Shown: piece after piece, positions 20,403-29,700 of the stretch
Layout: each line of letters opens with the position of its first letter
Numbering within the stretch: the stretch's first letter is position 1
Origin: Nocardia arthritidis
GTDB lineage: Bacteria; Actinomycetota; Actinomycetes; Mycobacteriales; Mycobacteriaceae
DNA: 64,000 nucleotides
Reading direction: 5' to 3'
Assembly: GCF_011801145.1 (NCBI RefSeq)
Contig: NZ_CP046172.1
Span: forward strand, 1,178,001-1,242,000
Translations under genes and position numbers: made by a program
Notes under the pieces: model-generated
Told to the model about the DNA's origin: nothing
Databases searched by the model: none
What the model saw: only the letters and a program-made list of their open reading frames with translations

Positions 20403-21770
20403 TCACGCCGCGACCCGCTCCTCGGTCTCCAGGTCGAGCGGGGACTCGTGCGAGGTTTCGCGCATGAATACGTAGATGATCAGCGAGATCACGATGCAGC
20501 CCGCGACGTACCAGTAGAACAGCGATTCGTGATGGTGCTGTTTGAGCCACAGCGCGACCGTCTCCACCGTGCCGCCGAAGATCGCGACGACCAGCGCGTA
20601 GGGCAGGCCGACGCCGAGCGCGCGGATCTTGGTGGGGAACAGTTCGGCCTTCACGATCGCGTTGATCGAGGTGTAGCCGGTGACGACGACCAGGAGCACC
20701 ATCATCAGTGCCCATGCCGCCACCGGATTCTTGGTGTGCGCGAGCACGGACATGATCGGCACCGTGAGCAACGTTCCGGCAACGCCGAAGAAGATGAGCA
20801 GCCTGCGCCGCCCGATCCGGTCGGACAGCATGCCCGCCAACGGCTGGAACACCACGAACACCGCGAGCGCGATGAAGTTGATCCAGGCAGCGGTCGGCTT
20901 GGAGATATGCGCGGTATTGATCATGAACTTCTGCATGTACGTCGTGTACGTGTAGAAGGCGACGGTGCCGCCGAGCGTCAGGCCCGCGACGATCAGGCAT
21001 TCGCGCGGATATTGGGCGAGCAGCCGCAGCGAACCGCGAGCCGCCCGCTTGCGCGCGACCTCCTTGGCGATCACGTCGATCGCCTCGGGGCCGGACAGTC
21101 CGGCCAGCTTCTCCTCGACCCGGTACTGCTCGGATTCGTCCATGCCGCGCCGCAACCACATGATCAGCAGGGCGCCGCCCGCGCCGATCACGAACGGAAT
21201 CCGCCAGCCCCAGTTGTTCATCTGCGGATCGGTGAAGATGTGCTGCAATATGATTTGCACACCGAGCGCGACAAGCTGACCCGCGACCAACGTCACGTAC
21301 TGGAAGCTGGAGTAGAACCCGCGCTTACCCGGCGACGCCACCTCGGACAAATACGTTGCGCTGGTTGCGTATTCGCCGCCGAGCGAGAGGCCCTGCAGCA
21401 GCCGCGCCAGCACCAGCAGCGCGGGTGCGGCGAGCCCGATCGTCTGATATCCCGGTGTCAGGGCGATCAGCAGCGAGCCCGCCGCCATCACCGTCACCGA
21501 CAGCGTGAGCGCGGAGCGGCGGCCGAACCGGTCGGCGTAGCGCCCGAGCGCCCAGCCGCCGATCGGCCGCATCAGGAAGCCCACCGCGAAAACCGCGGCG
21601 GAATTCAGTAGCTGAGCGGTGGAATCGCCTTTGGGGAAAAAGGTTTGGGAAAAATAAACCGCGAACGCGGTGTAGACATACCAGTCGTACCACTCGGCGA
21701 GGTTGCCGAGTGAGCCTCGCAGGACGTTGCCGACTACTCGGCGCTCGCCTACGACCTGTGTCGTAGTCAT
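20403..21770 (-). CDS. MFS transporter, metabolite:H+ symporter (MHS) family
   Basis: The start is the ATG at 21768-21770 (MTTTQVVGERRVVGN), with AGAAGGAGA just upstream; the frame runs further to 21818 but without a ribosome site. The 455-residue protein has about 12 hydrophobic segments. It carries the MFS loop motif twice, as GRYADRFGRR and GMLSDRIGRRR. The opening GSLGNLAEWYDWYVYTAFAVYF and the G-E-Y-A-T-S-A-T-Y motif are typical of the MHS branch (KgtP, ProP, shikimate and citrate carriers). It is an inner-membrane proton symporter for a carboxylate or betaine-like solute; the exact substrate cannot be read. It looks like a core gene wedged into the ESX-related cluster. Confidence 0.9.
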   Translation of the reverse strand: MTTTQVVGERRVVGNVLRGSLGNLAEWYDWYVYTAFAVYFSQTFFPKGDSTAQLLNSAAVFAVGFLMRPIGGWALGRYADRFGRRSALTLSVTVMAAGSLLIALTPGYQTIGLAAPALLVLARLLQGLSLGGEYATSATYLSEVASPGKRGFYSSFQYVTLVAGQLVALGVQIILQHIFTDPQMNNWGWRIPFVIGAGGALLIMWLRRGMDESEQYRVEEKLAGLSGPEAIDVIAKEVARKRAARGSLRLLAQYPRECLIVAGLTLGGTVAFYTYTTYMQKFMINTAHISKPTAAWINFIALAVFVVFQPLAGMLSDRIGRRRLLIFFGVAGTLLTVPIMSVLAHTKNPVAAWALMMVLLVVVTGYTSINAIVKAELFPTKIRALGVGLPYALVVAIFGGTVETVALWLKQHHHESLFYWYVAGCIVISLIIYVFMRETSHESPLDLETEERVAA

Positions 21771-22035
21771 TCTGAATCTCCTTCTGCCGCCGCACGACCC
21801 CGGTCGGCTGGACACCACGGTGGCGAAGGAGCGTCGCGCACGCGGTGATACGCGGATGTTCTAACGATCCCTTAGGAAAATGCCGCGCGGGGGCCGGATC
21901 CGAGATGAATGGCCTGATCAGAAACTTTACAGTCCCTTGAGCTTCTGACCACCGGGAATGGGCGCGAGACGGGCTTACAACATGTCAGTATCGAGAACAG
22001 CAGGGTGTGTTGATGAACGGGAACGGCAACGAATC
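21771..22035. promoter_or_regulatory. Divergent intergenic region between transporter and YezG-like gene
   Basis: These 265 bases lie between divergent genes and should hold both promoters. The ribosome site of the transporter is at the left edge. The right half is the most AT-rich non-coding stretch in the window (around 21905-21945), but I could not assign a convincing -10/-35 pair or operator. Confidence 0.35.
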
Positions 22036-23256
22036 ATGAACGTCGACTATCGCGAGGGCGCCACGGGCGCGGGCGAACTCGTCGTTGCCGAACCGCTGGA
22101 TCGTCTCGTCGAGGAACTCGCCGAACTCGGCAGGCCGGGCTGGCGGCGGGTGGAAGCGGTTTTCGCGCTGACCGTTTCGACCGAGACCACCCGCGTCACC
22201 GTCGAGTACGACCATCGCGTCGGCCGGGTGGACGCGCCGGAATCGCTGGTGGCCCTTGCCCGTTCGCATCGAGAGCAGGCGGCGTGGACGGTGGCGGGCC
22301 CGTGGTGGGTGCTCACCGTGCGGGTCGACGAATCCGGCAGGGCCGAAATCGATTACGACTACGGCGATGAACCGTTCCCCGGCGATCAGTTGCTGCGGCC
22401 GGAGGCGTACCGCGCCGATATCGATGCCTATCCCAGGGTGCGGCTGCCGCTTTGGCTCGCGGCCTATATCAACCACGGCGATCGGCAGTCGCGCGGTGCG
22501 CGCCGGGCGGCGGTCGCCAGTCGTGCCGACCGCGTGCGCGGCATCGCGCCGACGCCGGTGGAGGAGGATTTTCCGGAGCTGCCGCTGCTGTGGTCCCGGT
22601 GGGCCGTGCTCGCGGCGGCGCATATCGCGGTCGGTTCCGAGTCGGGGCCGCGGGTCGTGCCGGACACCGGCTGGTACGAGAGCGCCCGCAATGGCAGCAG
22701 CGGTTCGTCGCTGTATCTGCTCGCGGGCGGTCGGGCCGTGCTCTCGGGCGGGGTGTGGAACGCGCCCGCGCTGAACGCGGCGTACAACGGCGGTATCGAT
22801 CTGCCGAATCTTTATGCGGGAGCGCCTGATTGGGTGACCAACGCGGTGCTCAACCCGCGGGCGGCGGTCGGTTTGCTCTCATTCTGTTTCTGGTGGGACG
22901 GGGACGGCTGGTACGGCGGGGAGTCGCCGTCGATCCAGCAGTGTGGTGCCGCGCTGCCGCCGATCTGGTCGGCGGGCACGGTGCGCGAGACGGTGGCCAG
23001 AATGCTGGTGCCGCAGCCGGATTCGCGGGTGCGGGCGGCGGTCTCGCGATTGCTCGCCGCCGCCGATTGCGGGGTGTTGACTCGAGCGCTGGTGCAGCAG
23101 GTATTCGGCGCGGAGCGGGATATCGACGGGGCGATGCGACAGCTGCGGACGGCCGGTGTGCTCGCACCGCGTGGGGCGGTACCGCGACCGGATGGTCCAC
23201 CATCCATTTCCATACTGGGTGGTCGGTATTTATGCGATGATCGAATCGCGTTGTAG
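22036..23256 (+). CDS. YezG/DUF600-like protein lacking the C-terminal module
   Basis: The ATG at 22036 (MNVDYREG) is the likely start; the frame is open upstream to 21958. Length is 406 residues. It shares with its paralogs the segments GWRRVEAVFALTVS, AEIDYDYGDEPFPGDQLL, LPLWLAAYINHGDRQSR, YLLAGGRAVLSGGVWNAPAL and LLSFCFWWDGDGWYGGE. It stops after the helical region as PSISILGGRYLCDDRIAL, so the GRAIFY/SSSS/FEQRF module at the end of the proteins at 17547 and 23782 is missing. It begins a run of four same-strand genes leading to the giant gene. An immunity or chaperone role is inferred from position only. Confidence 0.68.
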   Translation: MNVDYREGATGAGELVVAEPLDRLVEELAELGRPGWRRVEAVFALTVSTETTRVTVEYDHRVGRVDAPESLVALARSHREQAAWTVAGPWWVLTVRVDESGRAEIDYDYGDEPFPGDQLLRPEAYRADIDAYPRVRLPLWLAAYINHGDRQSRGARRAAVASRADRVRGIAPTPVEEDFPELPLLWSRWAVLAAAHIAVGSESGPRVVPDTGWYESARNGSSGSSLYLLAGGRAVLSGGVWNAPALNAAYNGGIDLPNLYAGAPDWVTNAVLNPRAAVGLLSFCFWWDGDGWYGGESPSIQQCGAALPPIWSAGTVRETVARMLVPQPDSRVRAAVSRLLAAADCGVLTRALVQQVFGAERDIDGAMRQLRTAGVLAPRGAVPRPDGPPSISILGGRYLCDDRIAL

Positions 23257-23278
23257 CTGAAGGGTTCGGAGGTAGAGA

Positions 23279-23785
23279 TTGAGTACCGGGGATTCGCAAA
23301 CGCCCGCCAGCATGCAACAGCTGTCCGACGACACCAAGGCGATATCGGATGACGTCCAGCAGCTCAACAACGATTCGCAGAACCACGCCAACCTGCAGAC
23401 CTGGCGCGATGACGCGGCGAAGCTGGCAAGCGACGCCAAGCGGTTGAAGGTCGACGTGGATAGCCTCGGACCGGCGGCGGACCGGGTGGACGAGGTCGCG
23501 GCGAACTTCAAGAACTGGTGGGACGGGCTCAAATCGGCCGCCGCAGGTCACGAGGCCACCCTGTCCCAGTGCACGACCGACGTGGGTAAATCCTTCTTCG
23601 ACGGCCAGCACGGAAATGACGGATATAACGCGAACAAACAGGGCCTCGAGGATTTCGTCGCGCAGGTACAGCAGTTCCTGACCGATTGCTCCAGCAGTTT
23701 GCGTGAGGCGCAGAAGGGGCTTCAGCAGACCGAGGACGTCGTGACCCAGGACCTCAACACCATCAACGGGGAGCTGAATGCGTGA
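23279..23785 (+). CDS. WXG100-related helical protein
   Basis: The start is TTG 23279, six bases after GGAGG (23268-23272). The 168-residue protein is almost entirely helical and Gln/Asp/Asn-rich, with a W-W-D-G sequence near residue 80 and D-G-Q-H-G-N-D-G near residue 115. It resembles ESX-associated helical-bundle proteins (WXG-like), but is longer than a standard 100-residue member. It overlaps the following YezG-like gene by four bases (GTGA), so the two are probably co-translated. It may be the small exported partner for the giant protein, as the WXG100 gene at 11705 is for the effector at 12024. Identification rests on composition and context. Confidence 0.6.
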   Translation: MSTGDSQTPASMQQLSDDTKAISDDVQQLNNDSQNHANLQTWRDDAAKLASDAKRLKVDVDSLGPAADRVDEVAANFKNWWDGLKSAAAGHEATLSQCTTDVGKSFFDGQHGNDGYNANKQGLEDFVAQVQQFLTDCSSSLREAQKGLQQTEDVVTQDLNTINGELNA

Positions 23786-25284
23786 GTGCTGAGCCGAAAC
23801 CCTTTACCGGCGAGGCGAACAGCGACGCGCAGCACCCCGAGACGCCGATCGATCCCGTAGCGGAGACCGAGACGGTCGACGAGCCGGAAACCGATGCCGC
23901 CACGGAGTTGGCGCAGCGAATCGTCGGCGCACTCGCCGAGATAGGCCCGCCGGGATGGCAGGAGCTGGAGGCGACCATCGCCGTGACCGTCGCGGCCGAG
24001 GCGGGCTTCGTCACCTACTCCGACGGCGACCGATCGATGCGCGCCGAAACCCCGCAGCCGGTATTGCGGTTGGCGCGCGAACAGCGTGCCGCCGTTGTGC
24101 GCGCGGGTGACGAGCCGTGGTTGCGGCTGCTGATCCGGGCGGTCGCGCCGGCGACGGCCGGGGCGGCGGTGCGCGCCGTCGAAATCGAATTCGACAACGG
24201 CGACGAGCCGTTTCCGGCCGAGCAACTGTTCGCTCCCGAGGTCTATCTCGCGGACCTGCAGGAGCATCCGCGGCGACGGTTGCCGATGTGGCTGGCCGCT
24301 TATGTTTCGCACGGCGACCGGCAGGTGCGCACACCGCAGCAGGCCGCGGCGCGGGCAAGGGCCGACAAGGCGGCCGGTGTGTGGGCGGTGTTGGCGGACA
24401 ACGAGTTTCCGCCCTTCCCCGTGCTGTGGGCGCGCTGGGCGACCCTCGCGGCGGCGTTCGTCGCGGTCGGATCGGAGTGGGGTCCGCGGGTGTTGCCCGC
24501 GGGAGGTGTGTTCGAGAGTTCGAAGCGCGGCGGCTCGACCCTGTACGTATTGCCGGGACAGCGGGCGGTGTTGTCCGGTGGCGTCTGGGACGCGCCCGCG
24601 CTCGCCGCGGCATACGACGCGGGTGCGGATCTGCCGAATCTATATGCGGGAGCTCCGGATTGGGTGACCAATGAAGTGCTGAACCCGCGCGCGTCCGCGG
24701 GGCTGCTCTCGTTCTGCTACTGGTGGGAGCATGATCGGTGGTACCGCGGCGAATCGCCGACGGCGGCCGACTGTGCCTCCGCGGTGCCGGGGGTGTGGAG
24801 CGCGAAGGCCGTCGCGGGGATCATCGTGAGCCTGCTCGGGCCGCGCGCGGACGCTCAGTCGCAGACGGCCGCCGACACGCTGGTCGCGGCGGCGGAGGTC
24901 GGCGTGGCCACGCGGGAAACCGTGGTGAACGTCTTCGGTGACGATGTCGATATCGACGGTGCGCTGCACCAGCTTTCGCTGGCCGGTCTGGTCGCCGAGA
25001 CCGTGACGCCGATCGATGCGGCCGAGGCCGTCGACCGGGTCCGGCACTACGTCAGCAGCCGCGACCTGGACACCACCGGATATCCGCTGTCGGAGTTGGT
25101 GGCCGACCGGTTCAGCTGCGGGTGGACGGTGTATGTGCCGGTGCCCGAGGGAGAGGTCGCGATCGGGCGCGCGATTTTCTACGTCGGCGACGACGGCGTG
25201 CTGGAACAGTCGTCGTCCTCGATCGAATCCGATCGCTATATCGCTGGGTTCGAGCAGCGATTCCGGCAACGTCAGGGTCTGTAG
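23782..25284 (+). CDS. YezG/DUF600-like protein, full-length form
   Basis: GTG 23782 overlaps the stop of the WXG-related gene. Length is 500 residues. It has the same order of segments as the protein at 17547 but no N-terminal repeat array: PPGWQELEATIAVTVAAE, VEIEFDNGDEPFPAEQLF, RLPMWLAAYVSHGDRQ, YVLPGQRAVLSGGVWDAPAL, LLSFCYWWEHDRWYRGE, then helices and the C-terminal GRAIFYVGDDGVLEQSSSS and FEQRFRQR. This is the family member closest to the giant gene, separated from it only by a YbaB-like gene. If the family is immunity or chaperone in nature, this copy should serve the giant. Confidence 0.7.
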   Translation: MSAEPKPFTGEANSDAQHPETPIDPVAETETVDEPETDAATELAQRIVGALAEIGPPGWQELEATIAVTVAAEAGFVTYSDGDRSMRAETPQPVLRLAREQRAAVVRAGDEPWLRLLIRAVAPATAGAAVRAVEIEFDNGDEPFPAEQLFAPEVYLADLQEHPRRRLPMWLAAYVSHGDRQVRTPQQAAARARADKAAGVWAVLADNEFPPFPVLWARWATLAAAFVAVGSEWGPRVLPAGGVFESSKRGGSTLYVLPGQRAVLSGGVWDAPALAAAYDAGADLPNLYAGAPDWVTNEVLNPRASAGLLSFCYWWEHDRWYRGESPTAADCASAVPGVWSAKAVAGIIVSLLGPRADAQSQTAADTLVAAAEVGVATRETVVNVFGDDVDIDGALHQLSLAGLVAETVTPIDAAEAVDRVRHYVSSRDLDTTGYPLSELVADRFSCGWTVYVPVPEGEVAIGRAIFYVGDDGVLEQSSSSIESDRYIAGFEQRFRQRQGL

Positions 25285-25294
25285 GAGGTGCGCA

Positions 25295-25798
25295 ATGGCT
25301 GAAGAGGTCACCGAGGCGATGGTGGCGGACCTGCTCGAAAACGTCGCCGAGAACATTGTCGCGGTGCGGCGCTTCCACGATCAGCGGACCCAGCTCATCG
25401 CTGAAGGCACGGCGGCGCGCAATCGGGTGACGGTGGTGGTCAACGCGGACGGCCACATCATCGAGACCAGGTTCGGCCCGAACTACACCGATCTGAGCCG
25501 TTCCGAACTGGGCAAGGCCGTCACCGAGGCCGCGCATCGGGCCATCGAGGAAGTCCGCAGGAAGACAATGGAATTGATGGAACCGATCCAGCAGCGGCAC
25601 GATCGGTTGCCGAAGATCGGCGAGCTGTTCCCCGGTATGCCGGATCTTTCCGAGGTGCTGAGCAGGCCCGCGGCCTCGCTCGCCCCGCCGAGCGAGCGGC
25701 AGCCGCTCGACGCCGAAGCGCGACCGGATGCGGCCCGTCCCGCGGCCGAACGTCCCTCCGCCGACGGAACTTCCGACATCTTCGATCGCGGCTGGTAG
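25295..25798 (+). CDS. YbaB/EbfC-like protein
   Basis: Start ATG 25295 is directly preceded by a strong GGAGGTG site next to the upstream stop codon. The 167-residue protein has RVTVVVNADGHIIETRF strands, an LGKAVTEAAHRAIEEV helix, the HDRLPKIGELFPGMPDL linker, a Pro/Ala-rich tail and a C-terminal FDRGW. It ends 15 bases before the giant gene. Close spacing through the run 23279-25814 indicates one transcript. It is the fifth YbaB-like gene of the window and occupies the same relative place as its paralogs do beside the other large effector. Confidence 0.78.
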   Translation: MAEEVTEAMVADLLENVAENIVAVRRFHDQRTQLIAEGTAARNRVTVVVNADGHIIETRFGPNYTDLSRSELGKAVTEAAHRAIEEVRRKTMELMEPIQQRHDRLPKIGELFPGMPDLSEVLSRPAASLAPPSERQPLDAEARPDAARPAAERPSADGTSDIFDRGW

Positions 25799-25813
25799 CG
25801 GTCGACCGGTTCG

Positions 25814-26760
25814 ATGGGATTACCTGTACCCGGTTGGCTACAGCCGACCGTCGACATCCTCGGCATGACGACGCCCGATCAGTCGCCATGGGAATTCGAC
25901 ACCGATGCGGCAGCTGCGCTCGCCGACGCGTTCTCGAGTCATGGCGACGCCCTGAACGAGCACATCAGCGATATCCAGTCCGTGATCCGCATGCTCGGTG
26001 CGATCTACGAGGGTGATGGCGGTAGCAAGGCCCAGCAGGCGCTGGACAAGCTGAATCAGGCGCTGCCGTCCTTCCAGGACGCGGTCGGCAAGACATCCCA
26101 GTACGCGGGTGAGCACTCGAAAACCGTCACCCGCGACGAGTTGATGGAGTTGATGTTCGCGGGCCAGACGGCCGCGGAGATCATCATGCTGATCGCTCAG
26201 GCGATCGCTACCGCGCCATGGGGCGGCCTGCTGGCGTTGCCCGAAGAGCAGGCCATCGTCTATGCCATCGGACGGGGATTGTTCCAGGCCGAACGCTGGG
26301 GCATGATGCGGATCCTCACCGAGCTCGCCGAGAAGTGGACCGAGGGCCTGGTCAAGAAGCTCGCGCTGCAGGGATTCAAGGCGGGTGCGCTGAAGTTCGG
26401 TACTCGCGCACTGGCCGGCGCCGCGCAGGCCGCGTGGCAGGGTGCGCTGTTCAGCGTGATCGCCAATAACCTCGCCGGTATACACGACTGGAAATACGTT
26501 GGGGAACAAGCGCTTGCGTGGAGCGCGGGCGGGACGCTCAGCCATCCGGTTGGCCAGCTCTTCAACGACCTCACCAAGGGTAAGAACGTTCCGTTCAAGC
26601 GCATCCTCGCCGGGATAATCGGCGGCGAGGCCGGTGCGGTCGCGATGACCGGGTACAACCTGGCGACCGGCGGGGCGTTCGATTGGAAGACCTTCGGGTA
26701 CATGGCGGCGCTCGGCGGTGCGGGCGGCGCTCGGCAGCACCTGAAGGAGGTGGCGCAGAA
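25814..26760 (+). other. WXG100/CpnT-like N-terminal export domain of the giant protein
   Basis: Residues 1-110 form a helical bundle (WEFDTDAAAALADAF, SDIQSVIRMLGAIY, GSKAQQALDKL). Residues 110-320 are hydrophobic and glycine-rich (EIIMLIAQAIATAPWGGLLAL, GTRALAGAAQAAWQGALF, ILAGIIGGEAGAVAMTGY). This is the same plan as residues 1-300 of the effector at 12024 and resembles CpnT-type toxin carriers. It probably marks the protein for ESX export and may insert in a membrane. Confidence 0.7.
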
Positions 26761-29700
26761 CCGCAGGAACGGTGGTTCCGCGAATACGAACAGTTCCCGA
26801 GGCGGGCCGCAAGGTGGAGCCAACTTCAAGTCGCCCGGCGAGTTGAAGACCGAAAAGCCGACCCAACCCTCGTCGGCGACCGGTACCGTATCCCCGCCGC
26901 AGACCGGGCAGGGCGCCGCGGAGGCAGGCGGCAATGCGAAGTCCGGTTCGAACACCAATGGTTCGAGCAGTACGCCGGGCGGCACTTCGGGGCGGCAGGG
27001 GTCCGAAGGTGGGCAGTCCGGGTCTTCGCAAGGGACGCAGGGTAATTCTGCTGGACAAGGTACTGGCGGCCAGCCGAGTGTGAACGGCGGGCAGTCGGGT
27101 GCCAATGCCGGGCACCACGGTTCCGAGGGCGGTCAGTCCGGGGCTTCGCAAGGAGCGCAGGGTAATTCGGCTGGACAAGGTACTGGCGGCCAGCCGGGTG
27201 TGAACGGCGGTCAGCCGGGTGCCAATGCCGGGCACCACGGTTCCGAGGGTGGGGTGCAGGCCGGTAACGGCCAGTCCGGTGTGGGTTCCGGTGCCGCGAC
27301 ACAGGCCGGAACCGGTTCCGGTGCAGGGCAATCCGGTGGATCAGCGCCGCGGGCCGGGGTGCCGGGCGGTGCCACCGGAGATAACGCCGGGACGCGCGGC
27401 GGGCAATCGGGCAATGGCGTGACGTACGGCCAGAGCGGCCAAGGCGATGTTGTATCCGGACACACCGAATCGCCTGTCGGGGAAGGCAGGTCGACCGACG
27501 GTGCGCCGCAGCAGTCGACCGGCGTCGCCGGAGCGGATTCGTCCGGCGGTCCGGCGTCCCGCGCCTCCGCCCCGGCCGGAGCCGCCGACGCGACGGCGAA
27601 ATCCGGTGGGACACTTGGTGATAACGCCGCACCCCGAGCCGGTGACGCGACCGCACCGCGAGCGGGCGACGCGGCGGCGTCGCAGACCGGCGGAACCGCC
27701 GTCATCGACGGGACCGGCGCGCCGTCGCCGGTCGCCGGGAACAACGCGGGAGGCGATGCGCCGCTGGCGGGCCGCGCCAATGCCGCACCCACCGGAACCG
27801 GTTCGGAACTACGTCCGGGCGTCGACGCACGACCGACCAATTCCCCTGCGCCACAGGCGAATGCGACGGCGCGGCCGGAGGAGGCCGGTGCGGCGGCGCG
27901 CGGCGGAACCGAATCAACCGCCGGTGCGCGGCCCGATGCGGGGCGTGCCAATGTGCCGGCCGGCGAGGGTGGCGCCCGGCCGGACGCGGCCCGCCCCGGC
28001 GAAACCGGTGGCCGCTCCGCCGCGCCGACGGGTGAGGGCAGCGGGCGCTCCGAAACCGGTCGTGCGGCGGCGTCCGGCGACAGCGGCGGCCGATCCGAGG
28101 CGAACGGCCGTGGGGTGCAGGCGGGTTCGCGTCCCGAAGCGGTTGGTCGTCCCAACGCCGCCGGGGGCGAGAACGGTGGACGTTCGGAGGCGAGCGGCCG
28201 TGGCGGCGCGGCAGCGGGTGAGGCCGGTGGGCGGCCTGACGCGAACGGTCGTGGCGCGGTGCAAGCGGGTGCGCGTCCCGAACCGGTTGGTCGCCAGGAG
28301 GAGGGCGCGGGACGTCCAGAGCAGAGTGGCCGTGGTGGAACATCTTCCGGTGAGGCCGGTGGGCGCTCCGACGCGAACGGCCGCACCGCGGGTTCGCGTT
28401 CCGAATCATCTGGTCGTCCCGGTGCGGGACTTCCGGAAACAGGCGATCGGTCAGGTGCCGCAGCGGGCGAGGGCGGCGGATATCCCGAGGCGGACGGCAA
28501 TACCGGAGCACCGGCGGGCGACGCCGAAAACCGTACTGTTTCCGCGACGAAAACTGATGCCGACATCCAGCGTGCGCTCGGCGAGAGCCGTGCACTCGGA
28601 GGACTCGGCGGCCGTGCGGGAATCCGCCCCGACCCCGAGGGCCACACTCCACCCGATGCCAGCCATCCGACCGAAACCCCGGAGCGCCCAACCGATCCCA
28701 GTGCGGACATCGGCGACGCTCCGACCGCGAACGACAACCCGGTCGGCGAAAGCACCCGCCTCGGCGACGAATCCGCACCGGAGCCCGTGCGCGCCGACGA
28801 CTCCGCCCCGACACCGGGCGACCAGGCGTCGGTCGGTGAAAACGCGCGCCTCGGCGGCGAATCCGAATCGGAGCCAACGCCTACCGGGGATGCATCCGAA
28901 TCGACACCGTCCGAACAGGGCTTGGAGGTCGGAAGCACCCGCCCTGACGGATCCGCACCGGAGCCCGTGCGTGCCGAAGATTCTGCGTCGCCTCCGGAGC
29001 GCAATGCTGTGGGTGGTGAACCCGAACCGGAGCATCGGCGCGTCGATGATTCCGCGCCGGAGCCGGTGCGGGGTGGGCACGACTCGAACGGCGAGAACGC
29101 CGACTCCACGAATGGACCCGGGCATCGGCGGGCCGAAGATTCCGGGCCGGTGGTCGACCAGACCGGGCGCGACTCGGGTGATGAGGTCCGTCCTGGTGCG
29201 GAATCCGGGCATGCGCTGGGCGATGAATCCGTCCCGGTGCCGGGAGAGGTCGGCCCTGCGGTCGACGAAAGTGCGCGTCCTGCAAGTGAATCCGAGCACG
29301 GGCGGGTCGAGGATGCCGCGCGAGGGGACGAACCGGGACGGCAGCATCCGGATGCGCAGCAGGAGGAGGGCCGGGAGCATGCGGCCGATGGTGATCCGAC
29401 GGGCGAGGCGCGGGAGCATCCGGACGCCGAGCCAGGTGCGGATGCACCCGACCCGCAGGCGCGGGCCGAGGCCGAAGCGCGTTGTGCTGCGGTAGAAGCG
29501 GAGGCTGAGCGACAGCGGGGGGAGGCGCAGGCCCGAGCCGCCGCGGTGCAGGAAGAGGTCAAGGACGCGCGGGCCGAGGTCGAAGAGGCACGCAAGGCCG
29601 CGGAGAAAGCGGAGGACGTGCGGAAGGCGGCGGAGGAGGTCGCCGTGGTCGCCGAGGCCGAGCACGCGGTGGCCGAGGGCGAGTACCTGAGCGCGGAAGA

